Shown piece by piece: positions 16,544 to 26,938 of a stretch of 64,000 nt of DNA; the stretch's first letter is position 1; every line of letters starts with the position of its first letter. The position numbers and the translations under genes were made by a program. The DNA is from Acidihalobacter aeolianus (GTDB lineage Bacteria; Pseudomonadota; Gammaproteobacteria; DSM-5130; Acidihalobacteraceae). The DNA is taken from assembly GCF_001753165.1 (NCBI RefSeq), contig NZ_CP017448.1, forward strand, positions 2,560,462-2,624,461, in the 5' to 3' direction. Under the pieces are notes generated by a model that saw only the letters and a list, made by a program, of their open reading frames with translations, did no database searches and was not told where the DNA came from.

Positions 16544-17298
16544 GCGCACTGGCGCCGCTCGGGCCGTGGTCGCCGCCACGGCTGGGTCTGCCGCGGGCGT
16601 TCGTGCTGGCGCTCGTGCTCGAAGTGCTGATCGTGGTGCTGCTGCTGTGGCCGTGGCACCACGCCCCGGCCCCGCCGCCGCCGGCGATGCCGCAGCAGGT
16701 GACCACGGTGCAGTTCGTCAAGCTGCCGCCGCCGCCCCCACCCAAACCGGTGGTGCAGCCCAGGATCGTGCCGCCGCCGCCGATCCCCAAGCCGCAGATC
16801 GTGATCCCGAAGAAGCCCAAGCCCAAGCCGATCGTGCACCACAAGCCCAAGCCGCGGCCCAAGCCCATCGTGCACCACAAGCCCAAGCCCGTGCCCAAGC
16901 CCAAGCCCGCGCCGCATCCGCACGTGGTGCCGCACCCGGCGCCGCAGGTGGTCAAGTCGCCGGTGCCGACCCCGCGGGTCGCCCCCGTGTCCGGGCCCAG
17001 CCCCTCGGCGATCGCCGCCTACAGCCAGGCGCTGCACGTGCTGATCCAGAACAACGTGGTGGTCGGCGAGATGGTGCGCCAGCTCGGCCTGTCCGGCAGC
17101 GTGCGGGTGAGCTTCGTGCTCGGCCCCCAGGGCGGCGCCGCGCAGGACGTGCGCGTGGTCTCAGGCGGGGCCAACCCCCTGATCCGCCGCGACGCCCTCA
17201 AGACCGTCGGGCAGCTCAAGTACCCCCCGTTCCCCAAGTCCTTCGGCTCCGCACCCCGCACCTTCGAGGTCGTCGTGCAGATCAACGCCAATGGCTGA
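16540..17298 (+). CDS. tonB: TonB energy transducer with Pro/Lys-rich span
   Basis: A 252-residue TonB. The N-terminal anchor helix (residues ~18-38, RAFVLALVLEVLIVVLLLWPW) is followed by ~110 residues of proline-rich linker with Lys-Pro runs and two copies of KPIVHHKPKP. The C-terminal TonB domain contains GSVRVSFVLGPQGGAAQDV and RRDALKTVGQLKYPPFP. It links the ExbB-ExbD motor to the TonB boxes of receptors. The linker is long and very His/Lys-rich, which may suit a wide or acidic periplasm; that is inference. It is third in the exbB-exbD-tonB operon and is followed by a hairpin. Confidence 0.93.
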   Translation: MSALAPLGPWSPPRLGLPRAFVLALVLEVLIVVLLLWPWHHAPAPPPPAMPQQVTTVQFVKLPPPPPPKPVVQPRIVPPPPIPKPQIVIPKKPKPKPIVHHKPKPRPKPIVHHKPKPVPKPKPAPHPHVVPHPAPQVVKSPVPTPRVAPVSGPSPSAIAAYSQALHVLIQNNVVVGEMVRQLGLSGSVRVSFVLGPQGGAAQDVRVVSGGANPLIRRDALKTVGQLKYPPFPKSFGSAPRTFEVVVQINANG

Positions 17299-17308
17299 GG
17301 GCTTAATG

Positions 17309-17328
17309 CAACGGCACCCGCTGCCGTT
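17309..17328 (+). terminator. Hairpin after tonB
   Basis: AACGGCA and TGCCGTT pair around a 5-base loop, followed by a mixed T/G stretch. It is modest and may only partly separate tonB from the second receptor gene. Confidence 0.45.
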
Positions 17329-17482
17329 TGGTTGGTTCGATTTAGCTTTACCGTGCGCTTCGGCCGGCCCTAGGGAAGGCCGTCCGGGGCGTGCGTACAC
17401 AACAATAAAAAGTCCGGGCTAGCGCTTTCAATTTGAATCGTTGGGGGTCAATGCAATGAAAGATCGATGAGGTGAAAAAATA

Positions 17483-19909
17483 ATGAAATCAGCATTTTCT
17501 CACGCCTCAGCAGTAGCCTTGCTGGGCGTATTGGGTATCGCTGGCAGCCTGTTGCCGGGCATGGCGCAAGCCGCTGATACAAGCGACAACGGAAAAACCG
17601 CGTCTACCGACGCGAAAACCATCAAGATCAAGAAGGTTACCAAGAGCTATGAAAAGCTCATCGCAGCCGAGCGCAATATCCCGTCGGTAGTGAACGCGGT
17701 TCCCGAGGACAGCATCAAGCATGCGAGCAACGCAAGCTCGATATACTCGCTGCTCAACGAAACCCCCTCGGTGAATGAATACCAGCAGAACATCGGTCCC
17801 AACACGCCGGTGCTGGTGGTCCGCGGCGTACGCATGAGCCAGCTCGCGCAGACGTTGGACGGCATCCCGCTGCAGGACATCCTCTATGGTGGCCAGGGCC
17901 CGTTCCTGAGCTTCAACGTCGGTAATTCAGTTTCCACCGGCGAGATCCAATCGATCAACGTCTATCCTGGTGTCGCGCCACCGAGTCGCGAAGGTTTCGC
18001 CACCGTCGGCGGCACCATCGCCTACACCACGCGCAAGCCCACGGCCAAGCCGTATGCCGAGTTCTCCACCAAGATCGGCTCCTTCGGCACGAACGAGATA
18101 TCGACCGACCTCAACACCGGTTCGATCGGCGGCGGCATGGACGGCACGAGAGCACTGTTCTACTACGGCCACGAGAGCAGCGATGGCTATATCCTGCACA
18201 CGCCGTCGACCTACGACAACTTCATGCTGAGCCTGCTCAAGCCCTATGACGAGGGTATGTCCCAGGTTTCTGCGGTTCTGCTGGCGAGTCGCGGCAAATC
18301 CGTGGTTCAGACCGCCCCTACGCCGACGGCATGGCTGCAGGAATACGGCCTGTACTATAACCCGCCATCCTCCGATACCTATTCCGAGCAGATCAACAAG
18401 TACTACGCCCTGATCCTCGGCGACCGCACCTACATCAATTCGCACCTAATGTTCCAGGGACACATGTTCGACATCTACCGGACCGGGTATTTCAATTCCT
18501 GGACCAACCCCAAGTACATCAACGCTTCCTACCCGTATCAGGTCAACTTCCAGGCGCCTTACTTCGGCTATGGTCCCATGGGTCAGGCAAACGGGATATA
18601 CAACCCGAATCACTTCACCTATGACCCCGCTGCCGTCTTCGGTACCGCACAGGCCGGCGAGGCCGCCGTCGTTGGCAACAACGCCAACAACACCTTCGGC
18701 ATCAAGGGTTCGACCCTATTACTGCTACCGCACAACGCGGTCAAAGTCGGCCTGATGGGCGTGCGCGAACGCGGCTGGGGCAGCCAGTATGTCTATGGCA
18801 ATCTGCAAATGCCGCAGATCAACGGCTATAACTCGATGTCCGACAACAGCGCCTACGCGCTACGCAGCGTCTACAGCGGCTACATCCAGGACAAGATCAC
18901 CCTGATGGGCGGCAAGCTGCACATCGAACCTGGTTACACTTACTCCGGTGTGAACACCGTGGTCGATCAGCCATGGAGTATCTACGACACCACCGGCACT
19001 GCACCGCCCTACATCCTGAACAGCTGGTATACCGTCAGCACCCCCTACCTAGGTCTGGCCTACGACCTGCGCAAGGACCTGATCGCCTACGCGAGCTACG
19101 GCAAGGGTGCCCGCTACTCGCCGGCAAGTGACCTGGGATACGGGAACCAAGGGCAGGCCGTGGCGCCGGCCCCTGAAATCGTCAACATGTACGAGGCGGG
19201 ACTCCGTTACGACACGGCGCGCGCCTACGCCAACTTCGACGTGTATCTGCAGGAACAGAAGGATATGTTCTCCTTCTACATCAACTACACGACCGGTGCC
19301 GCGCAGTATCAAAACGTCGGCAAGGAACGCATGCAGGGTGCCGAGCTCAGCGGCGCTTACAAGCTGACCCCGGCCGTGGAGCTGACCGCCAACACCTCGT
19401 ACACCGAAGCACGCTACGTCAACGGCTTCTGGGCGTTGATGACGCCGTTCGAGGGTCAGTACGGCTACGCCTTCGCCGGCGACCACGTGCCCTTCGTGCC
19501 GGCCTGGACGGGCAACCTCGGCATCAAGTACGACAAGAACGGCACCTACGTCAAACTGTCGACGCACTACACCGGACGTATGCACTACGTCTACACCCTT
19601 GGGCCGAACGAAACCCAGACCTATCAGGGTATCGGGCTGGCGGACGCCACGGTGTCTTCACCCAACACCTTCGGCGGGTTCTGGATCTTCGATCTGAAGG
19701 CCTCGCAGAAGCTGCCGGTGCACATGGGCTACCTGAAAGACGTCAAGCTCACGCTCAACGTCGACAACCTGTTCGACAAGAAGTACTACTCCCACTTCTA
19801 CAACATCTATAAGGAGTATGACTTCGCTGCCGTGGGTACGCCTTACGACGCGGCCTACCCGGGCATGCCCCGCTACATCAGCCTGGGCCTTTCGGCCAAG
19901 TTCTCCTGA
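17483..19909 (+). CDS. TonB-dependent outer-membrane receptor 2
   Basis: An 808-residue receptor with a signal peptide (residues 1-30, ending GMAQA/AD). A Lys-rich stretch comes before the plug. The plug shows SIYSLLNETPSVNEYQQN, VLVVRGVRMSQLAQTLDGIPLQD and IQSINVYPGVAPPSREGFATVGG. The barrel ends with NVDNLFDKKYYS ... YISLGLSAKFS, typical of TonB receptors. Its RBS is GAGGTG. It is not a copy of receptor 1, so the locus has two receptors of different ligand range or different conformers of one ligand. Directly downstream is the third peptide-binding protein and the ABC importer. The ligand cannot be read from sequence. Confidence 0.92.
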   Translation: MKSAFSHASAVALLGVLGIAGSLLPGMAQAADTSDNGKTASTDAKTIKIKKVTKSYEKLIAAERNIPSVVNAVPEDSIKHASNASSIYSLLNETPSVNEYQQNIGPNTPVLVVRGVRMSQLAQTLDGIPLQDILYGGQGPFLSFNVGNSVSTGEIQSINVYPGVAPPSREGFATVGGTIAYTTRKPTAKPYAEFSTKIGSFGTNEISTDLNTGSIGGGMDGTRALFYYGHESSDGYILHTPSTYDNFMLSLLKPYDEGMSQVSAVLLASRGKSVVQTAPTPTAWLQEYGLYYNPPSSDTYSEQINKYYALILGDRTYINSHLMFQGHMFDIYRTGYFNSWTNPKYINASYPYQVNFQAPYFGYGPMGQANGIYNPNHFTYDPAAVFGTAQAGEAAVVGNNANNTFGIKGSTLLLLPHNAVKVGLMGVRERGWGSQYVYGNLQMPQINGYNSMSDNSAYALRSVYSGYIQDKITLMGGKLHIEPGYTYSGVNTVVDQPWSIYDTTGTAPPYILNSWYTVSTPYLGLAYDLRKDLIAYASYGKGARYSPASDLGYGNQGQAVAPAPEIVNMYEAGLRYDTARAYANFDVYLQEQKDMFSFYINYTTGAAQYQNVGKERMQGAELSGAYKLTPAVELTANTSYTEARYVNGFWALMTPFEGQYGYAFAGDHVPFVPAWTGNLGIKYDKNGTYVKLSTHYTGRMHYVYTLGPNETQTYQGIGLADATVSSPNTFGGFWIFDLKASQKLPVHMGYLKDVKLTLNVDNLFDKKYYSHFYNIYKEYDFAAVGTPYDAAYPGMPRYISLGLSAKFS

Positions 19910-20018
19910 CGGGGACGTGCCGGCGCGGAGCAATCCGCGCTGGCACCATTGCGCGTTTACAGGCCCAGATGCTGGCCATAGACTCCGCACCACCTACTCT
20001 GCCTGAACGACCACGGAC

Positions 20019-21662
20019 ATGAATCCACGACAGAATTCCAGACTGCTCGCGGCCGCAGGGCTGCTGACCGCACTCGCCGCCCCTCTCGCCCATGCGGCAG
20101 ACCCCACGCCCCGGCACGGCGGCACGGTGGTCACCGTCCCAGGCGTCGGCGTCGCGCCGCCAGCGGCCGTGAACGGTCTCAATCCGCTGCTGTCCTCATC
20201 GCTGTACAATCAACAGGCCGCCGGCCTGATGTATCTCGGCCTGCTGTGGATCGACCGGCACCTCAAGATCGACTACACGCGCTCCGTCGCCAGCGGCATC
20301 CAGGTCTCGGCCGACCGAACCGTGTACACGGTCACGCTGCACAAGCGCTATCGCTGGTCGGATGGCCAGCCGGTCACCGCCGAAGACGTGGCCTACGATT
20401 ACCACATGATCGAAAAACTCGGGCCGAAGTTTCCCAACTACGGCACCGGCGGCATCCCGACCCTGGTCAAGTCCTTCGAGGTGCTCGGACCCTATCGCTT
20501 CCGCATCACCCTCAAGCGCCCGGTCAATGCGGACTGGTTCGAGCTCGACGGTCTCGGCCTGCTCATGCCCTTACCCAAGCAGGCCTGGGAACACTACAGC
20601 GTCAAGACCATGTTCAACCACATGGTCGACCCGAGCTTCTTCCAGGTCGTCGATGGGCCGTTCAAGCTGCAGTCCTTCGTGCAGGGACGCTATGTCAGCT
20701 TCGTGCCCAACCCCAAATACACTGGCCCCAACCCGCCCTACATCGACCGTCTGGTGCTGCGCTTCCTGAACACCCCGCAGGCCGTATTCGCCGCGCTGCG
20801 CACCGGCGCCATCCAGATCGGTACCCTGCCGCGCTCGCTGTATCCGGCCCGCGCCCAGCTCGCCGCCCTCGGCACCTATGAGATCAAGGGGTTGTGGGGC
20901 TTCAACTACATGGGCTTCAATTATTCCAACCCGAATCTCGGCTTCATCCACGACGTGCGCGTACGTCAGGCCATGATGCATGCCATCGACCAGCCGCTGC
21001 TGGTCAAGCTGGAAGATTTCGGCATGGGTCAGCGCGACTACGGCCCGGTGCCGGTCGATCCGCCCACCTTCCTCTCGCCCCACGCGCGCAAGATGCTGGA
21101 CTCCAAGGTCTACGACCCCGCGCTCGCCGACCGTCTGCTCGACGAGGCCGGCTGGAAGCGCGGCCCCGGCGGTATCCGCGAAAAGGACGGCCACAAGCTC
21201 GCTTTCACCATGTACGTGCAGGCTGGCCGTACCCGCGGTCCGACCATGATCGCCGGCATGCTTGCGCAGGTCGGCATCAAGCTGCGCCTGCGCGAAAAAC
21301 CCTTCAACAGCGTCATCGCCGAATATACCGACCCCAGCAACAAGCAGTGGCAGTCGATCTACCTGGGCTGGAGTCTGTCCACCTACCCCAGCGCCGGCAC
21401 CATCTTCAAAACCGGCGGAGCGCTGAATGACTACCATTACAGCGATCCCAAGCTGGACAAGCTGATCGACGAGGTCACCAAGAAATCGGGGTTGGCGCCG
21501 CTCTACGCCTTCCAGGACTACATGATCAAGACCCAGCCGGTGATCTTCCTGCCCTACTCCTACAAACTCGTCAAATACGCACGCAACATCCACGGCATAG
21601 ACAAGGCGTTCACCCCGCTCGGCGGCTTCAACCCGCAGTATCTCTGGGTTTCGGCGAAGTAG
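20019..21662 (+). CDS. Family-5 (peptide) ABC substrate-binding protein 3
   Basis: A 547-residue SBP_bac_5 protein with a signal peptide (RLLAAAGLLTALAAPLAHA, cut before AD) and no lipobox. Family marks: LHKRYRWSDGQPVTAEDVAYDY, VDGPFKLQSFVQGRYVSF and VRQAMMHAIDQPLLVKL. It starts the run of importer genes; the permease begins ten bases after its stop. It is clearly more distant from the tandem pair than those two are from each other, so the importer probably serves several binding proteins. The RBS is weak. Confidence 0.9.
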   Translation: MNPRQNSRLLAAAGLLTALAAPLAHAADPTPRHGGTVVTVPGVGVAPPAAVNGLNPLLSSSLYNQQAAGLMYLGLLWIDRHLKIDYTRSVASGIQVSADRTVYTVTLHKRYRWSDGQPVTAEDVAYDYHMIEKLGPKFPNYGTGGIPTLVKSFEVLGPYRFRITLKRPVNADWFELDGLGLLMPLPKQAWEHYSVKTMFNHMVDPSFFQVVDGPFKLQSFVQGRYVSFVPNPKYTGPNPPYIDRLVLRFLNTPQAVFAALRTGAIQIGTLPRSLYPARAQLAALGTYEIKGLWGFNYMGFNYSNPNLGFIHDVRVRQAMMHAIDQPLLVKLEDFGMGQRDYGPVPVDPPTFLSPHARKMLDSKVYDPALADRLLDEAGWKRGPGGIREKDGHKLAFTMYVQAGRTRGPTMIAGMLAQVGIKLRLREKPFNSVIAEYTDPSNKQWQSIYLGWSLSTYPSAGTIFKTGGALNDYHYSDPKLDKLIDEVTKKSGLAPLYAFQDYMIKTQPVIFLPYSYKLVKYARNIHGIDKAFTPLGGFNPQYLWVSAK

Positions 21663-21672
21663 GAGCAAGACC

Positions 21673-22623
21673 ATGTGGAGCCTGATTGCAAGACGTCTGG
21701 GCACCTCGGTGACCTCGATCGTGATTCTCGTCACCCTGGTGTTCTTCATGATCCACGCCACGCCCGGCGGCCCCGCCTACAGCATCCTGGGCATGCGCTC
21801 CTCGCCCGCCGCGGTGGCCGCGCTGAACCACCAGATGGGCCTGGACAAGCCGCTGTACGTGCAATACCTGACCTGGTGGGGGCATCTGTTCGAGGGCAAC
21901 CTCGGCTATTCCTTCACCCAGCATGCCCCGGTGTCCTCGCTGCTCGGCAGCTACCTGCGCAACACCCTGCTGCTGTACGCCTCGGCAACCCTGATCGCGA
22001 TCCTGCTGTCGGTGCTACTCGGCATGCTGCAGGGCGCGCTGGAACGCCGCGCGGCCGGACGCCTGATCGGCGCCTTCCAGCTCACCTTCTACGCCATGCC
22101 GATCTTCTTCGTCGGCGGCATGCTGATCCTGATCTTCGCCATCGACCTCGGCTGGCTGCCCTCCGGCGGCATCACCGCCAGCGACGGCAGCGGCGGCACA
22201 CTGGTCTACCTGCGCCACATGATTCTGCCGGGCACCGCGCTGGCGCTGCCGCTGACCGCCGGCCTGTCGCGCTACTTCGGCCACTCCACGCGCAACGAAT
22301 ACCGCCTGGACTACGTGCGCACCGCGCGCTCGCGCGGCCTGCCGCCGCTGCGCATCGCCATCGGCCACGTACTGCGCAACGCCGTGCGCCCGCTGGTAAC
22401 CGTAATCGGCATGATGCTGCCCTACATCTTCGTCGGAGGCGTGCTCACGGAAAGCGTGTTCAACTATCCCGGCCTCGGCTGGCTGTTGTGGCAGTCGGCG
22501 CTCAACCAGGATTACCCCACCCTTACCGCCATCGTCCTGCTGATCGGACTGCTGACCATCTTCGGCAACCTGATCGCGGACCTGGCCAACAGCATTCTTG
22601 ACGTCCGAGTCCGCTATGAGTAG
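21673..22623 (+). CDS. dppB: DppB/OppB-type ABC importer permease
   Basis: A 316-residue inner-membrane permease with six helices and the dipeptide/oligopeptide family layout. The start MWSLIARRLGTSVTSIVILVTLVFFMIHATPGGP and the later NEYRLDYVRTARSRGLPPLRI (EAA loop that contacts the ATPases) are typical. RBS GGAG lies upstream. Its stop overlaps the next start by eight bases. The gene symbol reflects family position; peptide is the usual substrate, but nickel or other conjugates are also carried by relatives. Confidence 0.9.
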   Translation: MWSLIARRLGTSVTSIVILVTLVFFMIHATPGGPAYSILGMRSSPAAVAALNHQMGLDKPLYVQYLTWWGHLFEGNLGYSFTQHAPVSSLLGSYLRNTLLLYASATLIAILLSVLLGMLQGALERRAAGRLIGAFQLTFYAMPIFFVGGMLILIFAIDLGWLPSGGITASDGSGGTLVYLRHMILPGTALALPLTAGLSRYFGHSTRNEYRLDYVRTARSRGLPPLRIAIGHVLRNAVRPLVTVIGMMLPYIFVGGVLTESVFNYPGLGWLLWQSALNQDYPTLTAIVLLIGLLTIFGNLIADLANSILDVRVRYE

Positions 22624-23526
22624 CCAAGTGACTGCCCCCGAAACCCGGTCGTCCGCCGCCGTGCGAGGCCTCTGGCCGCGCCTCGGCGAGCGCCTGCCCG
22701 CCGGGCTGCGCGACGCCCTCGCGCGCTACCACCACCCGATGACCTGGACCGGCATCGCCCTGTTCGCGGGCATGCTGGCGTTCAGCTTCCTGGGTCCGCT
22801 GGTCTACACCGCGAACCCGTTCACCATCCACGCCATGCACATCCTCTCGCCGCCCTCGCTCGCCTTCCCCTTCGGCACCGACAACCTCGGCCGCGACATG
22901 CTCGCGCGCGCCATGGCGGGCGGGCGCTCCAGCCTCACCGTGGGCGTGCTCGGCTCGCTGGTCGCCATGCTGACCGGCATCGCCTACGGCATGCTCTCGG
23001 CGCTCGGCCCGAGCTGGCTGGACAAGGCGCTGATGCGCCTGCTCGACGCCCTGCTTGCCCTGCCCACGCTGGTGCTGATGATCTTCTTCGCCGCGATCAT
23101 CCCGCTCGACGTGGTCAGCCTGACGCTGCTGCTCGGCCTGGTTTCCTGGCCCGGGCTGGCGCGCATCGTGCGCAACGAGGCTCTGGCCTATCGCGAGCGC
23201 GACTACGTCCAGGCCGCGCGCCAGTTCGGCGCCGGCACCTTCTACATCGCCCGCGTGCATCTGCTGCGCGCGATGCTGCCGATCCTGATCGTGAACACCA
23301 CCTTCATGGTCGCCGACGTCATCCTCGGACTCGCCGGGCTGTCCTTCCTCGGCCTCGGCATCCAGCCGCCGCGCGCCTCCTGGGGCGGGCTGCTCAACGA
23401 AGGCGTGCAGCAGGTGTTCCTCAACGACTGGTGGCTGATCCTATTTCCGGGCCTCCTGATCTTCGGCGCCATCCTGGCGATGAACTTCATCGGGCAGGGC
23501 CTGCTCACCCGGCTGGAGGGACGCGC

Positions 23527-23530
<4 letters not shown>
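22616..23530 (+). CDS. dppC: DppC/OppC-type ABC importer permease
   Basis: A 304-residue partner permease. After a cytoplasmic N-terminus, helix 1 is TWTGIALFAGMLAFSFLGPL. The family stretch PFGTDNLGRDMLARAMAGGR and the EAA loop around RERDYVQAARQFGAG follow. The ATG at 22616 overlaps the dppB stop; an in-frame codon six residues earlier is less likely. The stop overlaps the dppD start as ATGA. It should form the heterodimeric channel with DppB. Confidence 0.9.
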
Positions 23531-24491
<961 letters not shown>

Positions 24492-24495
<4 letters not shown>

Positions 24496-25478
24496 GCCCC
24501 CTGCTCGACGTCGAAGACTTGTCGGTCCGCTTCAATCTCGGCGAGGGCGGCCTGTTGCGCAAGACGCGCGGCACCATCCACGCCGTGTCGGACGTCAGCC
24601 TACATCTCGAACGCGGCGAATGTCTTGGCCTGGTCGGCGAATCCGGCTCCGGCAAGAGCACCCTGGGGCGCGCCATCCTGCAGATGACCCGCCCCAGCGA
24701 TGGCCGCGTATACCTCGACGGCCACGAGCTGACCAAGCTGCCCGAGCGCCAGCTGCGCCCCTACCGCCGGCGCATGCAGATGGTGTTTCAGGACCCGATG
24801 GACGCGATGAACCCGCGCATGACCGTGGAACAGGTGATCGTCGAGCCGCTGCGCCTGCAGGGCATCGGCGACCGCCGCGACCGCCGCGCGCGCGCCGCCG
24901 AACTGATGGAAACCATGGGCCTGCCGGTCTCCGGCCTGCAGCGCTACCCGGGGCAGTTCTCCGGCGGCCAGCGCCAGCGCATCGCTATCGCACGGGCGCT
25001 GGCCCCGCAGCCGGACCTGCTGGTGCTGGACGAGCCCACCTCCGGGCTCGACGTCTCGATGCAGGCGCGCATCCTCAACCTGCTCGCCGACATCCGCCAG
25101 TCGCTCGGCCTGAGCTACGTGTTCATCAGCCACGACCTCGGCGCGGTCGGCTACCTCGCCCAGCGCATCGCCGTGCTCTACCTCGGCCGCGTGGTCGAGC
25201 TGGCCCCGGCGCGCACTCTGCTCGCCGCACCGCGTCACCCCTACACCGCCTCGCTGCTGGAGGCCCTGCCGCGACTCGACCGCAAGGCCGAGGACGACTA
25301 CGCCCCCGCGCGCGGCGAGCCGCCCTCGCCGGTGAACCCGCCGAGCGGCTGCGCCTTCCACCCGCGCTGCCCCGCCGCGCAGGCCGTGTGCGCCAACGAA
25401 CGCCCGGCGCTGTCCGCCGCCGGCAGCACGCACCGCGTGGCCTGCCACTTCCCCCTGGCCCAGGAATCCGCCGCGTGA
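24492..25478 (+). CDS. dppF: DppF/OppF-type ABC importer ATPase
   Basis: A 328-residue ATPase. Walker A LVGESGSGKSTLGRA, signature FSGGQRQRIAIARAL, Walker B LLVLDEPTSGLDVS and switch FISHDLGAVG are intact. The Cys-rich tail PSGCAFHPRCPAAQAVC matches the peptide-importer group. The start overlaps dppD (ATGA) and the stop overlaps the TldD-like gene (GTGA). That direct coupling of importer and protease is unusual and argues that imported material is a substrate of the protease pair. Confidence 0.92.
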
Positions 25479-26938
25479 ACACTCCGCAAACCCGTTATGG
25501 CAACGACCTGGAAGTGATCGCCCACCGCGCCCGCGACCTGCTCGCCGGCACCGCGCGCTGGCGCGTCCTCGTTGAACAGACCGACACCCTCGGCTGCCTG
25601 GTACGCCGCGGCGTGCTGCAGCCGCCCGAACGCAGCGCGCGCCGCGCCGTACTGATCACCGTCGAAGAACAGGGCGCGCTCGGCTACGGCGCGACCACCG
25701 ATCTTAGCGCCGACGGCCTGACGCAGGCGGTCGAACGGGCGCGCCGCATGGCCGCCGTGCTGCCGGCGCGCCGCCTCGGTGCCGGCCTGCCCGCGGACGC
25801 CACGGACCCCGTGCCGGCGTTCGTCGAGCCCTGGGCGGACTACGTCGACATGACGCTCGCCGAACGCATCGAATGGCTGCACGACCTCGAGATCGCCATG
25901 GCCATCGACGACCGCATCCACAGCCGCGCCGCGCTGCTCGAAACCACGCGCCGTGAGCGCGTGCTCCTCGACCAGTCCGGGCGCGAGCAGCGACAGGTCT
26001 GGCGGCTGTGCCAGGCCGGCCTGCGGGCGGTGGCGGTCGGCGCGGACGGCAGCCAGTGGCGCAGCCACGGTCACAGCTTCCAGGGACCGGCCACGCCGGA
26101 ACATCTGGCCGCGCTCGACTTCACCCGCGAACGCGCGGCGGCCCTGTCGCGCGACGCGCTCGCACTGCTGGACGCGCCCGAGTGTCCCACCGGCACCCGC
26201 GACCTGATCCTGCTGCCCGAGCAGATGACCCTGCAGATCCACGAGAGCATCGGCCACCCGCTGGAGCTCGACCGCATCCTCGGCGACGAGCGCAACTACG
26301 CCGGCTGGAGCTTCGTCCGCCTCGAAGATTTCGGCACCCTGCAGTACGGCTCGCCGCAGCTCAACGTACTGTTCGCCCCGGACGAGCTCGGCGAATTCGC
26401 GAGCTACGCCTGCGACGACGACGGCCTGCCGGCGCGCCGCACTCACCTGATCCGCGGAGGCCTGCTGGAACGCCCCCTGGGCGGCGCCCGCTCGGCGGCG
26501 CGCGCCGGGCTGGAACCGGTCGCCTGCACACGCGCGACCAGCGCCCTGCGGCCGCCCATCGACCGCATGGCCAACCTCAACATCGCCCCCGGCGAGCAGT
26601 CGCTGGGCGAGCTGATCGGCGGCGTCGAACACGGCGTGCTGCTCGGCCAGAACCGCTCCTGGTCCATTGACCAGCGTCGCGAGAAATTTCAGTTCGGCTG
26701 CGAGTGGGGCCGGCTGATCGAGGACGGCGAGCTGCAGGGGCTGGTGCGCAATCCCAACTACCGCGGCCGCACCCTGCCGTTCTGGCACAGCCTCGACGGC
26801 GTCGGCGGCGCCGATACCTTCCAGGTGCTCGGCCTCGGCAACTGCGGCAAGGGCGAACCCAACCAGAGCATCGGCGTCGGCCACGCCTCCCCGGCCTGCC
26901 GCTTCCGCGGCATCGAGGTGTTCGGAGGTGCGGCATGA
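25475..26938 (+). CDS. tldD: TldD-like zinc metalloprotease subunit (TldD/PmbA family)
   Basis: A 487-residue TldD-family protein. The catalytic HExxxH is seen in LQIHESIGHPLELDRILGDE, and a later GNCGKGEPNQ holds the Cys that serves as third zinc ligand in E. coli TldD. TldD works with TldE as a cytoplasmic protease that trims unfolded peptides, for example RiPP leader peptides (microcin B17) and CcdA. The start is GTG, overlapping the dppF stop; much longer upstream reading in this frame is antisense-like noise within dppF. The next gene, the TldE partner, overlaps by four bases. The symbol marks the family; this is a diverged paralogue and not clearly the housekeeping copy. Confidence 0.87.
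   Translation: MNTPQTRYGNDLEVIAHRARDLLAGTARWRVLVEQTDTLGCLVRRGVLQPPERSARRAVLITVEEQGALGYGATTDLSADGLTQAVERARRMAAVLPARRLGAGLPADATDPVPAFVEPWADYVDMTLAERIEWLHDLEIAMAIDDRIHSRAALLETTRRERVLLDQSGREQRQVWRLCQAGLRAVAVGADGSQWRSHGHSFQGPATPEHLAALDFTRERAAALSRDALALLDAPECPTGTRDLILLPEQMTLQIHESIGHPLELDRILGDERNYAGWSFVRLEDFGTLQYGSPQLNVLFAPDELGEFASYACDDDGLPARRTHLIRGGLLERPLGGARSAARAGLEPVACTRATSALRPPIDRMANLNIAPGEQSLGELIGGVEHGVLLGQNRSWSIDQRREKFQFGCEWGRLIEDGELQGLVRNPNYRGRTLPFWHSLDGVGGADTFQVLGLGNCGKGEPNQSIGVGHASPACRFRGIEVFGGAA

Noticed and set aside
16270-17037. Minus-strand Gly/His/Arg-rich ORF opposite tonB
   Set aside because: It mirrors the Pro/Lys-rich TonB linker and has no domain or leader of its own.
24620-25474. 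Upstream extension of the TldD-like frame inside dppF
   Set aside because: Arg/Pro/Ala noise; the real start is the GTG overlapping the dppF stop.
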